Positions 54,243 to 63,999 of a DNA stretch of 64,000 nucleotides are shown in pieces. This DNA is from Streptomyces fumanus (lineage in GTDB: Bacteria > Actinomycetota > Actinomycetes > Streptomycetales > Streptomycetaceae): positions 62,001 to 126,000 of the forward strand of contig NZ_BNBI01000005.1 of assembly GCF_014655295.1 (NCBI RefSeq), in the 5' to 3' direction. The notes beneath the pieces were generated by a model. It saw nothing but the letters and a program-made list of their open reading frames with translations, was not told the origin of the DNA and searched no databases. Every line of letters begins with the position of its first letter. Within the stretch, counting starts at the first letter, position 1. The translations under genes were made by a program, and so were the position numbers.

Positions 54243-55690
54243 GCAGGCCCGCCGGCCGGGAACCGCGTCGGCTGACCCGATGGTGGCGCCGGCGGTCCCT
54301 GCGGGCCAGGCTGACGGTGATCGCGGCGACGGCCATCGCGGTCAGCGTGTTCGTGGCCTTCCAGGTGGCCAGCGAACTACTGGGCGGGGAGTTGCAGGAC
54401 AGCGCCGAGAAGCAGATGCGCGCCGACGCCCGCGTCCTGGCGACGAACGCGCGGCGCGCCGGTGCGGCCCAGGTCCAGCTACCGCCTTATCCCGGATCCG
54501 GTCGGCTGGTGCGGGTCGTCCTTCCCGACGGCTCGACCCGGACGCCGGCCGGCCAGCCCGCGCTGCCCCCCGTCAGCGAACACGCCGAGCGGGTGGCGCG
54601 GGGCGCGTCGGCCGACCTGATGGAGTCGAACGACAGTGACGAGGACGGCTACCTCGTCTACACGGTGCGGGCGGGCGACGGCGCGGTCCAGGTGGCCCAG
54701 GTCGTCGACGACAGCCCGATCAACCAGTTCGGGTTCGGCATGCTGCTGATCGGGCTGCTCTGCGTCGCCGGCGGCACCCTGGTCGGGCGGACCGTGGCGC
54801 GGACCGGCCTTGCACCGATCGACCGGCTGACCGCTGCCGCGGTACGTGTCGCGCACACCCGGGATCTCGACGCCGACATCCCGGACGAGGGCGGCGGGGA
54901 GATCCGGCGGCTGATCCAGTCGATCAACGACATGCTCGCCTCGCTCCGGGACTCCCGGCGGGCCCAGCGGCTGCTCGCCGAGGACGCCGCCCACGAACTC
55001 AAGACCCCGCTCACCAGCCTGCGCCTCAACGTCGAGCTGCTGATCCGGCTCGATCGGCGCGGCACCCTGGACAGCGCACTGCCGGCGGCGGGCCGGACCC
55101 GGCTGCTCAACGATCTCGGCGCCCAGGTGGCCGAGTTGAGCACCCTTGTCGCCGAGCTGACCGACCTCGCGCGCGGTGACGTCAGCGACGAGAACACCGA
55201 GCTGCTCGACCTCGCTGACGTGGTGGCGGCCGCCGCGACCCGGGCACGTTCCCGCGCACCTGACATCGAGGTCGCGCTCGACGTGACCTCCGTGTGGGTG
55301 AGCGGGCGTCCCGCTGCGCTCGAGCGGGCGGTGCTCAACCTCATCGACAACGCCGGCAAGTGGTCCCCCGCGGACCAGCCGGTCCAGGTCCGGCTCCGTG
55401 CCGAGGACGCGTCGGTGGTGCTCGAGGTCGACGACGCCGGGCCGGGCATCGACGACGCCGACGTACCGCGGGTGTTCGACCGGTTCTACCGTGCCGACAG
55501 CGCCCGGGCGCTGCCGGGCTCCGGTCTGGGGCTGTCGATCGTGCAGCGGGTCGTCGACGCCCACGGCGGCCGGGCCGCCGTCGCCCGCTCCGCACGTGGT
55601 GGCGCGCTGCTTCGGGTCGACCTTCCGGCCGCGGCCCCGCCCGCCCCGATCGCGCGGCTCACCGCCGGGGAGGACTCCGCGGCGCGCTGA
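54239..55690 (+). CDS. Sensor histidine kinase 2
   Basis: 483 residues. Membrane segments [21 protein letters not shown] (~22-42) and [20 protein letters not shown] (~163-182) enclose a ~115-residue outer domain; [30 protein letters not shown]-box [20 protein letters not shown]-box [32 protein letters not shown] and GSGLGLSIV. Overlaps and partners response regulator 2. Confidence 0.93.
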   Translation: MSRPAGREPRRLTRWWRRRSLRARLTVIAATAIAVSVFVAFQVASELLGGELQDSAEKQMRADARVLATNARRAGAAQVQLPPYPGSGRLVRVVLPDGSTRTPAGQPALPPVSEHAERVARGASADLMESNDSDEDGYLVYTVRAGDGAVQVAQVVDDSPINQFGFGMLLIGLLCVAGGTLVGRTVARTGLAPIDRLTAAAVRVAHTRDLDADIPDEGGGEIRRLIQSINDMLASLRDSRRAQRLLAEDAAHELKTPLTSLRLNVELLIRLDRRGTLDSALPAAGRTRLLNDLGAQVAELSTLVAELTDLARGDVSDENTELLDLADVVAAAATRARSRAPDIEVALDVTSVWVSGRPAALERAVLNLIDNAGKWSPADQPVQVRLRAEDASVVLEVDDAGPGIDDADVPRVFDRFYRADSARALPGSGLGLSIVQRVVDAHGGRAAVARSARGGALLRVDLPAAAPPAPIARLTAGEDSAAR

Positions 55691-55845
55691 CCCGCCCGGC
55701 GGTGCGGCGCAGGACGGGGGACGGCGCCCCTCGGACATGGTCCCGCGCGGCTCACCGTCGACGCAGGACACCGCGGTGCGCCGGCCCCCGCCCCGGCAAG
55801 TGGCGCGGGACCGAAGGGCGGCGGCCATCGGCCCCGTGAAAGAGA

Positions 55846-55872
55846 CCGGGACGGGCCTGGGGCCCGTCCCGG
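55846..55872. terminator. 12-bp perfect hairpin between convergent kinase and MMPL genes
   Basis: CCGGGACGGGCC and GGCCCGTCCCGG with a TGG loop, between the kinase stop (55690, plus) and the MMPL stop (55894, minus); can end both transcripts. Confidence 0.8.
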
Positions 55873-55893
55873 ATCTCGTCCGTACCGCCGCGT

Positions 55894-58053
55894 TCACCGT
55901 TGCAGCGCGGGCTCCTCGTCGTCGGCGAGCGGCTGTTGCCCGTCCGGCAGCTCTGCCGCTGGACGGGACAGCCGGCTCGGCCACCACATCCGCCGGCCGA
56001 TCAGCACAGTGAGAGCGGGTACCAGGACCGACCGCACCAGCAGGGCGTCGAGCAGCACGCCGAAGGCGACCAGGAACCCGACCTCGATCAGCATCACCAG
56101 CGGAAGGGTCGCCAGGACCGCGAACGTGGCCGCCAGGACCAGACCTGCCGAGGTGATGACACCCCCCGTGGCCGAGAGGGCTTTGAGCATGCCCTTCTCG
56201 GTGCCGAGGCGCACGGTCTCCTCCCGGGCCCGGCTGGCCAGGAAGATGTTGTAGTCGACGCCGAGCGCCACCAGGAACAGGAATGCCAGCAGCGGCACCG
56301 CATGGTCGACACCCTTGAACCCGAGGAGCGTGTCGAAGACGAACACGCTGCCGCCGAAGGCCGCCGCGAAGGAGACGATCACGGTGGCCATCAGGACCAG
56401 CGGGGCCACGATCGCGCGCAGCAGCAGCCCGAGGACGATCAGGACGACGGCGAGCACCAGCGGGATCACCAGCTTCTCGTCGCGCTCGGTGGTCACCTCG
56501 GTGTCGAGGTTCTCCGCACTCGGCCCGCCGACGATCGCCTCCGCTCCGCGCACCGCGTGCACGGCCGTGCGTACCCGCTTGATCGTGTCGTACTCCGCGG
56601 CGGTGTCCGGTGCGTCCTTCGGGAACACGGAGATGTCGGCCCAGCCACCGCTGGTCTGCTCCGGGACGGCCAGGGCCACGCCACGCGTGGCCTTGACGAC
56701 GTCGAGGACCCGCTCCTGGTGCGCCGGCCGCGTGAAGACCGTCATCGGCTGGCCGCCGAGCTCCGGGAAGTGCTGGCGCAGCACGGTGAAGCCGGTGACC
56801 GACTCCGGCGCGGACAGGAACTGGTCCTGCTCCCGCAGGGCGCCCGTGTTGCCCGCCAGCCCGAGGGCGAGTACGCCGAGGACTCCGAGCGAACCGAACG
56901 TCGCCAACCACCGGCGGCGGCTGATGGCGGCGCCGAGCCGTCCCCACAGCCCCGGCTTCTCCTCCACGGCTGTGCTGAACCGCGGGATGGCCGGCCAGAA
57001 GATCCGCCTGCCGAGCACCACGAGCACCGCTGGGAACAGCGTCAGCATGGCCACCAGCGCGCACAGGATGCCGGCCGCGCCGATCGGGCCCAACCCGCTG
57101 GTGCTGTTCAGGTCCGCGACGAGCAGGCAGAGCAGACCGGCGACCACGGTCGCCGCGGACGCGACGATGGCCGGCGCCGCGCCGCGCAGCGCGTGGACCA
57201 TCGCGACCCGGACGTTCTCATGGTGGTGCAGTGCCTCCCGATACCGAGCGATGAGCAACAGCGCGTAGTCCGTGCCGACGCCGAACACCAGGATCGTCAG
57301 CAGCGCCGAGTTCTGGTCGTTGACCACGATGCCGAAGCCCTTGACGAGCAGGTAGACGGTCCCCATCGCGGTCAGTGCGGCCGCGCCCACGGCCAGCAGC
57401 GGGATGATCCACAACACCGGACTGCGGTAGGTGAGGATGAGCAGGAGCGTGACGACGACGATGGTGGTGAGGAGGACCTGCACGTCGATGCCGTCGAAGA
57501 CGGCGTCCATGTCGCCGTCGATCGCGCCCGGGCCGGTCACGTCGAGTTCCAGGCCGGAGGGGCGGTCCTTCGCGGCGTCACGCAACGGGCCGACGATCTC
57601 CTCCGGCGCGCCGTAGGCCGTGCTCACCTCGAGGGTGAACATCATCGCCTTGCGGTCGGCGGAGGGACTCACCGATGAGCCCTCGTCATCAGCTTCACCC
57701 TCGTCGCCCGCAGCCGTCGCCTTCGGCGGGTACCGCTTGGCCAGGGTGTCGTAGTGGCGCTCGACCGTCGCGCGGTCGGCGGCGGTCATACCGCCGGCGC
57801 GGTGGTACACGAAGACGAACGTGTTGTTGTCACCGCCGGGAAGACTGTCGTCCAGCGCCGCCACCTTGGTGGACTCGGCACTGGCCGGCAGGGTGTCCAC
57901 GGCGCTGTCGGTGGTGACCGAGCTCAGCTTTCCGCTCAGCGGCACCATGCCCGCCGCCAGCACCAGCCACAAGCCAATCACCACCCAGGGCACCCACCGG
58001 CCTGCCAACCGACCGGCCGGCGCTTCCCCGGACGGCGCTGCGTCGACTGCCAT
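55894..58053 (-). CDS. MMPL/RND-family membrane transporter 2
   Basis: 719 residues from ATG 58053 with AGGAGG six bases upstream; frames to 58176 are leader. RND architecture: VVIGLWLVLAAGMVPLSGKL near the start, outer loop with LPASAESTKVAALDDSLPGGDNNTFVFVYHR, helices including GTDYALLLIARYREAL, a second loop, then ALGVDYNIFLASRAREETVR, GGVITSAGLVLAATFAVLATLP and LLVRSVLVPALTVLIGRRMWWPSRL. Family of lipid or drug exporters. Sequence only moderately like transporter 1. Confidence 0.92.
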   Translation of the reverse strand: MAVDAAPSGEAPAGRLAGRWVPWVVIGLWLVLAAGMVPLSGKLSSVTTDSAVDTLPASAESTKVAALDDSLPGGDNNTFVFVYHRAGGMTAADRATVERHYDTLAKRYPPKATAAGDEGEADDEGSSVSPSADRKAMMFTLEVSTAYGAPEEIVGPLRDAAKDRPSGLELDVTGPGAIDGDMDAVFDGIDVQVLLTTIVVVTLLLILTYRSPVLWIIPLLAVGAAALTAMGTVYLLVKGFGIVVNDQNSALLTILVFGVGTDYALLLIARYREALHHHENVRVAMVHALRGAAPAIVASAATVVAGLLCLLVADLNSTSGLGPIGAAGILCALVAMLTLFPAVLVVLGRRIFWPAIPRFSTAVEEKPGLWGRLGAAISRRRWLATFGSLGVLGVLALGLAGNTGALREQDQFLSAPESVTGFTVLRQHFPELGGQPMTVFTRPAHQERVLDVVKATRGVALAVPEQTSGGWADISVFPKDAPDTAAEYDTIKRVRTAVHAVRGAEAIVGGPSAENLDTEVTTERDEKLVIPLVLAVVLIVLGLLLRAIVAPLVLMATVIVSFAAAFGGSVFVFDTLLGFKGVDHAVPLLAFLFLVALGVDYNIFLASRAREETVRLGTEKGMLKALSATGGVITSAGLVLAATFAVLATLPLVMLIEVGFLVAFGVLLDALLVRSVLVPALTVLIGRRMWWPSRLSRPAAELPDGQQPLADDEEPALQR

Positions 58054-58148
58054 CACTAGCCTCCTGCATAGGGGTTGCATCACTTGTCTGGATGCGTGCT
58101 TCCTACTGAGCGAAGCTGAGACGACTGTTAATACGGTGGTCAGGCTGG

Positions 58149-58502
58149 TTGGCCGAACGATGCGCCCGGCGCGCACGCACCAACGTGGCGGCGTCGGGGT
58201 GTGCCGACGAGCACGCGGACGAGGTCCAGGAGCGGTTCGAGTACCGCGATGTCACCGACCGGATCCTGATGCCCTGGCAGAACTGCTCGTCGCCGGCGAG
58301 GTCCGCTCTCGCGGTCGTGGCCGGCGACGCGGTCGACACGCTCGGCGGCCTCCGCGTCGGCACCATCAAGGTGTGCGCGGGAACCGACTGCGTCGCGGTC
58401 TTCCTCGACGCCACCCGCGGCGAGTTCCGCCGCTGGTGTTCGATGAACACCTGCGGCAACCGGGCGAAGAAAGACGCCATGCGTGTGCGAGCCGCCCAGT
58501 GA
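58149..58502 (+). pseudogene. CGNR zinc-finger protein, N-terminally damaged
   Basis: The C-terminal part is a clean CGNR zinc finger: IKVCAGTDCVAVFLDATRGE and RRWCSMNTCGNRAKK. In front of it only short pieces of the ABATE domain can be made out and the first ~50 residues look unrelated. Intact proteins of this family are ~180-200 residues. Stop at 58500-58502. Confidence 0.65.
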
Positions 58503-58557
58503 CGTCACGCGGTGCGCGCAAGGCGGAACTAGGGCCTGCGTGCCCTGAATCCGCTGT

Positions 58558-58790
58558 GTGCTCAGCGCGGGCCGGCTCGGGCCTGCCCTGCTCGGTGATG
58601 CTCATGCTCAGTGGATCGAGCCGTTCGTCAGGCTGAGTCCGGTGCGGTTCTACCGGCTCGTGGCGCTGGTGCGTCGGCGCGGTGGTGACGTCCAGCGGGG
58701 CCGGCCGTGGCGGTTGCCGCTGGGGGACCGGGTGTTGCTGGTCGCTGTGTACTGGCGCACGAACCCGACGTTGTGTCGACGGCACACACG
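58558..58790 (+). pseudogene. IS5-family transposase N-terminal fragment
   Basis: Codons LSPVRFYRLVALVRRRGGD and RGRPWRLPLGDRVLLVAVYW match the HTH_Tnp_4 opening of actinomycete IS5-group transposases. The match is lost after RTNPTLCR; no DDE domain. Confidence 0.75.
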
Positions 58791-58850
58791 TTCCCACCCG
58801 CGACGGCGGCATCGCAGCCTAGAGCAAGGACTACCGGTACTCGACGAACC

Positions 58851-59080
58851 GCGCTGGGCGATGACCAGGCCGGTCCCCGTCATCGCGGCGAGCGGAGGGA
58901 CCCGAGCGCCGTCGGTGCGGCGGGCACCGCGCACGGCCTTGCCGTCCACGGCGAGCCGACTTCCGGCAACTGTGTCCAGCGCGTCCCTGCCGATGCGTTG
59001 GAGGACACGACACACGGTGACCTCGGCCGGGGCGAAAGCGACGGCCGCCCACGCAACACGCTCGGTCGGGGGATACCGGC
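58851..59080 (-). pseudogene. ISAs1-family transposase fragment
   Basis: Codons DALDTVAGSRLAVDGKAVRG and ARVPPLAAMTGTGLVIAQR match ISAs1 transposases around the first catalytic Asp (AVDGKAVRGAR). Both ends are missing; it abuts the IS5 fragment in opposite orientation. Confidence 0.78.
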
Positions 59081-59106
59081 CGAGCGGCTGCGGAGGCTGC
59101 TCGCGG

Positions 59107-60420
59107 TCAGACCGTCGCGGTCGTCCGCGACTTGATGGTGAGGGCGGCCGCGGTCATCATGAGCGCGCCGAAGAGTGCGGCGCAGGCGTACATGGCGAAG
59201 CCGATGTCGGCGTTGCCCGCCTCGAGGAGGGCGCCGCCGATCCACGGGCCGAAGATGGCGCCGAAGCGGCCCATGCCGGAGACCCAGCCGAGGGCGGTGG
59301 GGCGGTCCTCGTCGTCGTGGTGGGTGCCGACCGTCGCGTAGACCATGGTCTGGCCGGAGAAGAGCAGCAGCCCGGCGAGGAAGACCACCGCGTACAGGAC
59401 GCCGACCGGCATCTGGACGCCCATGAGGTAGACGAAGACGGCGGTCAGCAGGAACCAGGCGATGACGACCTTGCGCGGGCCGATGCGGTCGGCGGTGCGG
59501 CCGGCGACGAGCATGCCGCAGATGCCGCCGACGTTCAGGAACGTCGAGAAGAGCAGTGAGTCGCCGGTGTCGTAACCCAGGTCGACCATGATCTTCGGCA
59601 GCCACTGGCCGACGCCGTAGACCAGGAGCAGGCCCGCGAAGGAGGTCAGCCAGAAGCACAGGGTGGTGGACCACTGGCGGTTGCGGAAGAGGTTCTTGAG
59701 TGCGTCCAGCTTGTCCCCGCGGTGGGCCTTCGGTTCGGCCAGTTCGGTGCCGTAGGCGGCGGCGAGCCGCTCGGCGTCGGCGTGGCGGCCGCGGGTGAGC
59801 AGGTTGGCGGGCGACTCGGGCAGCAGCTTGACGGCGACCGGGAGCAGGATCAGGGCGGGCAGCGCGGAGGCGATGAAGGCCGTTCGCCAGCCGTGGTCGT
59901 CGACCAGCCAGAGGGCGATCAGCGGGGCCAGGGCACCGCCGGTCTGGTGGGCGGTCATGATGATGCCGGTGGCGAGGGCGCGGCGGCCGCGCGAGGTGAA
60001 CTCCATGCCGTACGAGATCGCGATCGGCAGCAGTGCCCCGAGGCCGAAACCGCACACGAAGCGGAAGAAGCCGAACTGGCCCGAGGACTGGGACCAGCCG
60101 GTGCCCAGCGTGGCGAGGGTGAAGATCACGACGCTGACGAAGACGGTGACGCGGCGGCCGATCCAGTTCGAGGCCATGCCGGACAGGATCGTGCCGAGCA
60201 GCATCCCGAAGTTGGCGTAACTGCCGATCGTGCCGGCCGTGTCGGGGGTCAGGCCGAGGCTGTGGCCGCCGAGCATCTTCGGCAGCACGGAGCCGTAGAT
60301 GAACGTGTCGATGCCGTCGAGGAGGACGAGCCCCCAGCACAGGGCGATGACGGCGGTGCGACTGCGGCGGGTCGCTGTCCCGGTCGCCTGGGCGAGCGGG
60401 GAGGTGGCGGAGGAGGACAT
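59107..60420 (-). CDS. AAHS-family aromatic acid MFS transporter
   Basis: 437 residues, about twelve membrane helices. Features of the aromatic acid:H+ symporter group: LDGIDTFIYGSVLPKML in helix 1 (the D-G-x-D motif), SGMASNWIGRRVTVFVSVVIF in loop 2-3 (G-x-x-x-D/N-R-x-G-R/K-R form), PESPANLLTRGR in the central loop, GRTADRIGPRKVV in loop 8-9. Probably imports protocatechuate, gallate or a related acid for the operon that ends 270 bases upstream on the same strand. Confidence 0.88.
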   Translation of the reverse strand: MSSSATSPLAQATGTATRRSRTAVIALCWGLVLLDGIDTFIYGSVLPKMLGGHSLGLTPDTAGTIGSYANFGMLLGTILSGMASNWIGRRVTVFVSVVIFTLATLGTGWSQSSGQFGFFRFVCGFGLGALLPIAISYGMEFTSRGRRALATGIIMTAHQTGGALAPLIALWLVDDHGWRTAFIASALPALILLPVAVKLLPESPANLLTRGRHADAERLAAAYGTELAEPKAHRGDKLDALKNLFRNRQWSTTLCFWLTSFAGLLLVYGVGQWLPKIMVDLGYDTGDSLLFSTFLNVGGICGMLVAGRTADRIGPRKVVIAWFLLTAVFVYLMGVQMPVGVLYAVVFLAGLLLFSGQTMVYATVGTHHDDEDRPTALGWVSGMGRFGAIFGPWIGGALLEAGNADIGFAMYACAALFGALMMTAAALTIKSRTTATV

Positions 60421-60690
60421 CGTTGTTTCCTCTCGTGCGGGACGCCAGGACGGGGCTCTGGTCCTGGCTGCAAGGGCGATGGGGCCGGTGCGGCTCGCGC
60501 GGCCGGTGGGGAGGACGGACGGAGCGCGCCCCCGAGCTGCGGACTCCGCGCGGGGAGCCTCGAACTCGCTGTGGCGTAGACGTTAAGAAGCCATGGCCGT
60601 CAGGTCAACGCTTTTGTTGACAATTTCGGTGACGATTTGGCCCCGGGGTACGGACGGCCGTTCCCCGGGGCCTGAAGGGACAAGGTCACA

Positions 60691-61644
60691 TCAGGGCCGC
60701 ACGGGCGGTGTGCCGTGCGTGTGGAAGGACTCGATGGTCTTCAGGCCCCATGCCTGGCCCCTCTTGCGCTCCTCCTCGGTCCAGGTGATGAGCGGCCAGT
60801 CGGGGGCGAGGACGAGACGGGTGAGGGGGTTGCAGAGTTCGATGCGGTTGCCGCCGGGTTCGTAGACGTAGAGGAAGAACGTCTGCTGGATGGCGTGCTT
60901 GTGCGGCCCGGTCTCGATGAAGACACCGGTGTCGATGGCGAGGTCGGCGGCGCGCAGGACGTCCTCGCGGGTGTCGGTGGCGAACGCGATGTGATGCAGA
61001 CGGCCCTCACTGCCGGTCCAGTCGGACGTGTAGACGACGTCGTACGACTTGTCGGTGTACGTCAGCCAGCGTGCCGCGATCCTGCCGGAGTCGAGCCGGA
61101 TCTGCTCGGTGGGGCGGGCGCCGAGGAGTTGTTCCTGCCACTCGGCGTTGGCGAGGACGTCGGCGGCGAGGAAGTTGATGTGGTCCAGGCGGCGGACGCC
61201 GACGCCGCGGTTGGGTTTGGCCTGCGGCTGGTTCTTCAGTGCCGGCCGCAGCTCCTCGGGGGCCTGGTAGTGCTCGCTCTCCCAGTACAGGGCGTGTTCG
61301 TGGCCGTCCGGGTCGGTGGTGACGTAGAGCCGGCCGAGACCGGGCTCGTCCTCGGTCCACTTTCCCGTGCCGCCGGCCGCCTCGATCGCCGCCACCCGGC
61401 GCCGGAGCGCCTCCTCGCTGGAGGTGCGCAGGGCGAGCCGGCCGAGTCCGGGCTGTTCGCGGGCGGTGAGGACGAGGCTGTGGTGCTCGTAGTCGTCGAA
61501 GGTCCGCAGGTAGACGGTGTCGCCGTGCTGCCCGTTGACGGTCAGGCCCAGGAAGTCGGTGAAGAAGGCGACGGAGGCGTCCAGGTCCGGGGTGAAGAGC
61601 TGGGTGTGGCCGATGTGGGCGATGTCGCCGAGGGGCGGGGTCAT
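60691..61644 (-). CDS. VOC-family extradiol ring-cleavage dioxygenase
   Basis: 317 residues; ATG overlaps the tautomerase stop (ATGA). Two-domain type I extradiol fold: IGHTQLFTPDLDASVAFFTDFLGL and RRLDHINFLAADVLANAEW; metal ligands His in LDHINF, His in GRLHHIAFAT and Glu in GGNRIELCNP; YVYEPGG is the signature turn. Similar length to catechol 2,3-dioxygenases. Cleaves a catecholic acid, with products passed to the GalB/C/D-like enzymes encoded upstream. Substrate not determinable by reading. Confidence 0.88.
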   Translation of the reverse strand: MTPPLGDIAHIGHTQLFTPDLDASVAFFTDFLGLTVNGQHGDTVYLRTFDDYEHHSLVLTAREQPGLGRLALRTSSEEALRRRVAAIEAAGGTGKWTEDEPGLGRLYVTTDPDGHEHALYWESEHYQAPEELRPALKNQPQAKPNRGVGVRRLDHINFLAADVLANAEWQEQLLGARPTEQIRLDSGRIAARWLTYTDKSYDVVYTSDWTGSEGRLHHIAFATDTREDVLRAADLAIDTGVFIETGPHKHAIQQTFFLYVYEPGGNRIELCNPLTRLVLAPDWPLITWTEEERKRGQAWGLKTIESFHTHGTPPVRP

Positions 61645-62723
61645 GAGCGACCTCCTGTGGGTGGTACGGGGAAGACGGTGCCGTCGAAGATCTTGCGGGC
61701 GGTGCGGACGACGGCGGTGCGACGGGCTCTCGGGCCGCCCTCGGGGGAGCGGTCGATGCTGCTCTCGATGTCCGTGAATCCGCTGGGATGCTCGATGCGG
61801 AGCCGGTCGCCCTCCTCGGGGAGGGCCGCGATGCCGTGCGCGACGCTTCCCTCGATCCGCAGCCCGGCCGCCACGCTCGCGGCGCCGAGGACGCCGATGG
61901 AGGTGTGGACGCGGGCCGGGATGAAGGTACGGGTGGTGACGGCGCCGCCGTGGCGGGGCGGGGAAAGGAGGGTGAGTTTGGGGACGGTGGTTGCGGTGAC
62001 GTCGCCGAGTCCCATCAGCTTCCCGGCTTCCAGCCGGATGCCGTGGAGCCGGGCGGTCAGTTCCCGGTCGGTCTCCAGGGCCTCGGGGTCCTCCCGACCG
62101 GTGACCCCGAGGGCCTCGGCCGGGATCAGGACGGTCGGCATGCCGTTGTCGACGCAGGTGACGTCGATGCCGGCGACCGTGTCGCGCACGTTCCCCGTGG
62201 GCAGCAACGGCCCCTTGCGCGGGGGGAATTCGACGACCACGGCGGCCGCGCTCCCGGGGACACCGGAGATCTCCGTGTCGCCGTTGTAGTCGACACGGCC
62301 GTCAGGGGTGGGGAACGTCGCCGTGGCGATGTCACCGGAGTTCACCATGCGGATGCGCACGGATGTCCCGCCGCTGCCCGCTGGTACGAGTCCGCGCTCG
62401 ACCGCGAACGGGCCGACCCCGGCGAGCAGATTGCCGCAGTTCTGGCGGTCCGAGACCACCGCTTCGTCCACGGCGACCTGGAGGAAGAGGTAGTCGACAT
62501 CGGCCTCGGGGTCGGCCGACGGGGACACCACGGCGACCTTGCTGGTGAGGGGGTGGGCGCCGCCGAGGCCGTCGATCTGGCGCGGGTCGGGGCTGCCCAT
62601 GACCCGCAGCAACAGCTCGTCGCGGACGGTCTCCTCGGTCGGCAGGTCGTCCGCCAGGAAGTAGGCGCCCTTGGAGGTGCCGCCGCGCATCAGCATGCAG
62701 CGGACCCCCGCGGGGCCGGTCAC
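61641..62723 (-). CDS. galD: 4-oxalomesaconate tautomerase (PrpF/GalD family)
   Basis: 360 residues; GTG overlaps the aldolase stop (GTGA). PrpF-fold motifs: RCMLMRGGTSKGAYF at the N-terminus, QIDGLGGAHPLTSKVAVV, SDRQNCGNLLAGVGPFAVE with the active-site Cys, VDNGMPTVLIPAEALGVTG. The related Pseudomonas GalD interconverts keto and enol forms of 4-oxalomesaconate. Position between aldolase and dioxygenase supports this reaction; other PrpF-type isomerisations cannot be excluded. Confidence 0.85.
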   Translation of the reverse strand: MTGPAGVRCMLMRGGTSKGAYFLADDLPTEETVRDELLLRVMGSPDPRQIDGLGGAHPLTSKVAVVSPSADPEADVDYLFLQVAVDEAVVSDRQNCGNLLAGVGPFAVERGLVPAGSGGTSVRIRMVNSGDIATATFPTPDGRVDYNGDTEISGVPGSAAAVVVEFPPRKGPLLPTGNVRDTVAGIDVTCVDNGMPTVLIPAEALGVTGREDPEALETDRELTARLHGIRLEAGKLMGLGDVTATTVPKLTLLSPPRHGGAVTTRTFIPARVHTSIGVLGAASVAAGLRIEGSVAHGIAALPEEGDRLRIEHPSGFTDIESSIDRSPEGGPRARRTAVVRTARKIFDGTVFPVPPTGGRS

Positions 62724-63415
62724 GACCCGGCCTCCTCGTAGGTGCGGTACTCCACGCCGAGTTCCCTGAGCCTGTCCCGCAGTCCGTAGCGGTCCAGGCC
62801 CAGTTCGCCCTCCAGGAAGGCGGCGCGGGCGGCGGCCTCCTTGCGCTCGCGGGCCTCGGACGCCTCGGCGGTGTCGCGGGCGCGCTCACGCGGGACGACC
62901 ACCACGCCGTCGTCGTCGGCGACGATCACGTCACCGGGGCGGATCACCTGCCCGCCGATCACGATCGGTACGTTGACGCTGCCGCCGGTCGCCTTGACCG
63001 TGCCCTGCGGGCTGACGGCGGCGGACCAGGCGGGGAAGCCCATCGCGCGCAGTTCGGCGGTGTCGCGGACACCGGTGTTCAGGACGACGCCACGCACCCC
63101 GCGACGGGCGAGGGCCGTGGCGAACAACTCGCCGAACAGTCCGTCCGCGCACGGCGAGGTGGTGGTGACGACCAGGAGGTCGCCCTCGCCGCACTGCTCC
63201 ACCGCCGCGTGGATCATGAGGTTGTCGCCGGGCCAGCACAGCACCGTGACGGCGGTGCCGGCGACGCGGACGCCTTGCTGGACGGGGCGCAGATGCGTGC
63301 CGAGGAAGCCGGTGCGGCCCATGGCCTCGCCGACGGTGGCTGTCCCGTGGCCGGCGAGCGCGGCGACGTCCTCCGGGGCGGCCTTGGGCGGGTTGGTGAC
63401 GACGACGCCGGGCAT
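62720..63415 (-). CDS. galC: 4-carboxy-4-hydroxy-2-oxoadipate aldolase (GalC/RraA-like)
   Basis: 231 residues; ATG overlaps the PIG-L gene stop (TGATG). RraA-like class II aldolase fold: HGTATVGEAMGRTGFLG, GDNLMIHAAVEQCGEGDLLVV, GELFATALARRGVRGVVLNTGVRDTAELRAMGFPAWS, VIRPGDVIVADDDGVVVVPRE with the conserved Asp residues. Splits 4-carboxy-4-hydroxy-2-oxoadipate to pyruvate and oxaloacetate in protocatechuate 4,5- and gallate pathways. Confidence 0.88.
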   Translation of the reverse strand: MPGVVVTNPPKAAPEDVAALAGHGTATVGEAMGRTGFLGTHLRPVQQGVRVAGTAVTVLCWPGDNLMIHAAVEQCGEGDLLVVTTTSPCADGLFGELFATALARRGVRGVVLNTGVRDTAELRAMGFPAWSAAVSPQGTVKATGGSVNVPIVIGGQVIRPGDVIVADDDGVVVVPRERARDTAEASEARERKEAAARAAFLEGELGLDRYGLRDRLRELGVEYRTYEEAGS

Positions 63416-63999
63416 CAGGCGAGCTCCTTCGCGATCTGCGGGTAGGGCCGCATGTACGCCTCGGCCATGGTCCTGTGGGCAAGACCCAGGTTCGGGCCGG
63501 CGTTCCGCTTGAGCTGCACCCCTCGGCGTACGGCGAGATCGGTGTAGTAGTCCCACAGGTGCTGCTGGGCGCCCAGGCACTCCATGGCCTTGCGCTTGGT
63601 GTCCCAGACCTCGGTGATGTCGAGGAGGACCTCGGGCTTGAAGCCGCTCATCTCCGGCTGGTGCGGTTCGAAGTAGAAGACGGGCGGGGCGCCGATGATG
63701 CCGCCCTCGCCGGGATAGCCGATGGCCTGGGCGAGGACACGGGCCTGAAGAGCCATGCGGTTGGCAGCCGGGTGGTCGCCGTTGTACGGGTCCTCGACCG
63801 GGTGCGTGAGCACGACGTCCGGCTGCGTCTCCCGGTAGAGGGCGACGAGCCGGTCGGTCAGCTCGGCCGTGGCGACGAGCGGATAGTCGCCGGCGTCGAA
63901 GAAGCGGACCTCGGCGCCGAGCGTCGCGGCGGCGCGCTCGGCCTCCTCCCGGCGGATCGCCTTGATCTCGTCGAGCTTCTTCCCCTCCCGCCACGCCTT
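63415..63999 (-). CDS. galB: PIG-L-family 4-oxalomesaconate hydratase (GalB-like), 5' end outside window
   Basis: C-terminal ~194 residues, open to the window edge. LDEIKAIRREEAERAAATLGAEVRFFDAGDYPL, VVLTHPVEDPYNGDHPAANRMA (metal/active-site HPxEDxxxGDH form of the PIG-L group), FYFEPHQPEMSGFKPEVLLDITEVWDTKRKAMECLGAQ. Matches GalB-type hydratases rather than sugar deacetylases, which fits the operon. First visible gene of the overlapping operon. Confidence 0.85.
   Translation of the reverse strand, partial: KAWREGKKLDEIKAIRREEAERAAATLGAEVRFFDAGDYPLVATAELTDRLVALYRETQPDVVLTHPVEDPYNGDHPAANRMALQARVLAQAIGYPGEGGIIGAPPVFYFEPHQPEMSGFKPEVLLDITEVWDTKRKAMECLGAQQHLWDYYTDLAVRRGVQLKRNAGPNLGLAHRTMAEAYMRPYPQIAKELA

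Noticed and set aside
54479..57678. 861-codon minus and 592-codon plus frames around the kinase and MMPL genes
   Set aside because: Antisense to kinase 2 and transporter 2 respectively; composition only.
58880..60340. 486-codon minus-strand frame over the MFS gene
   Set aside because: Alternative frame of the transporter, which has clear membrane helices and MFS motifs in the accepted frame.
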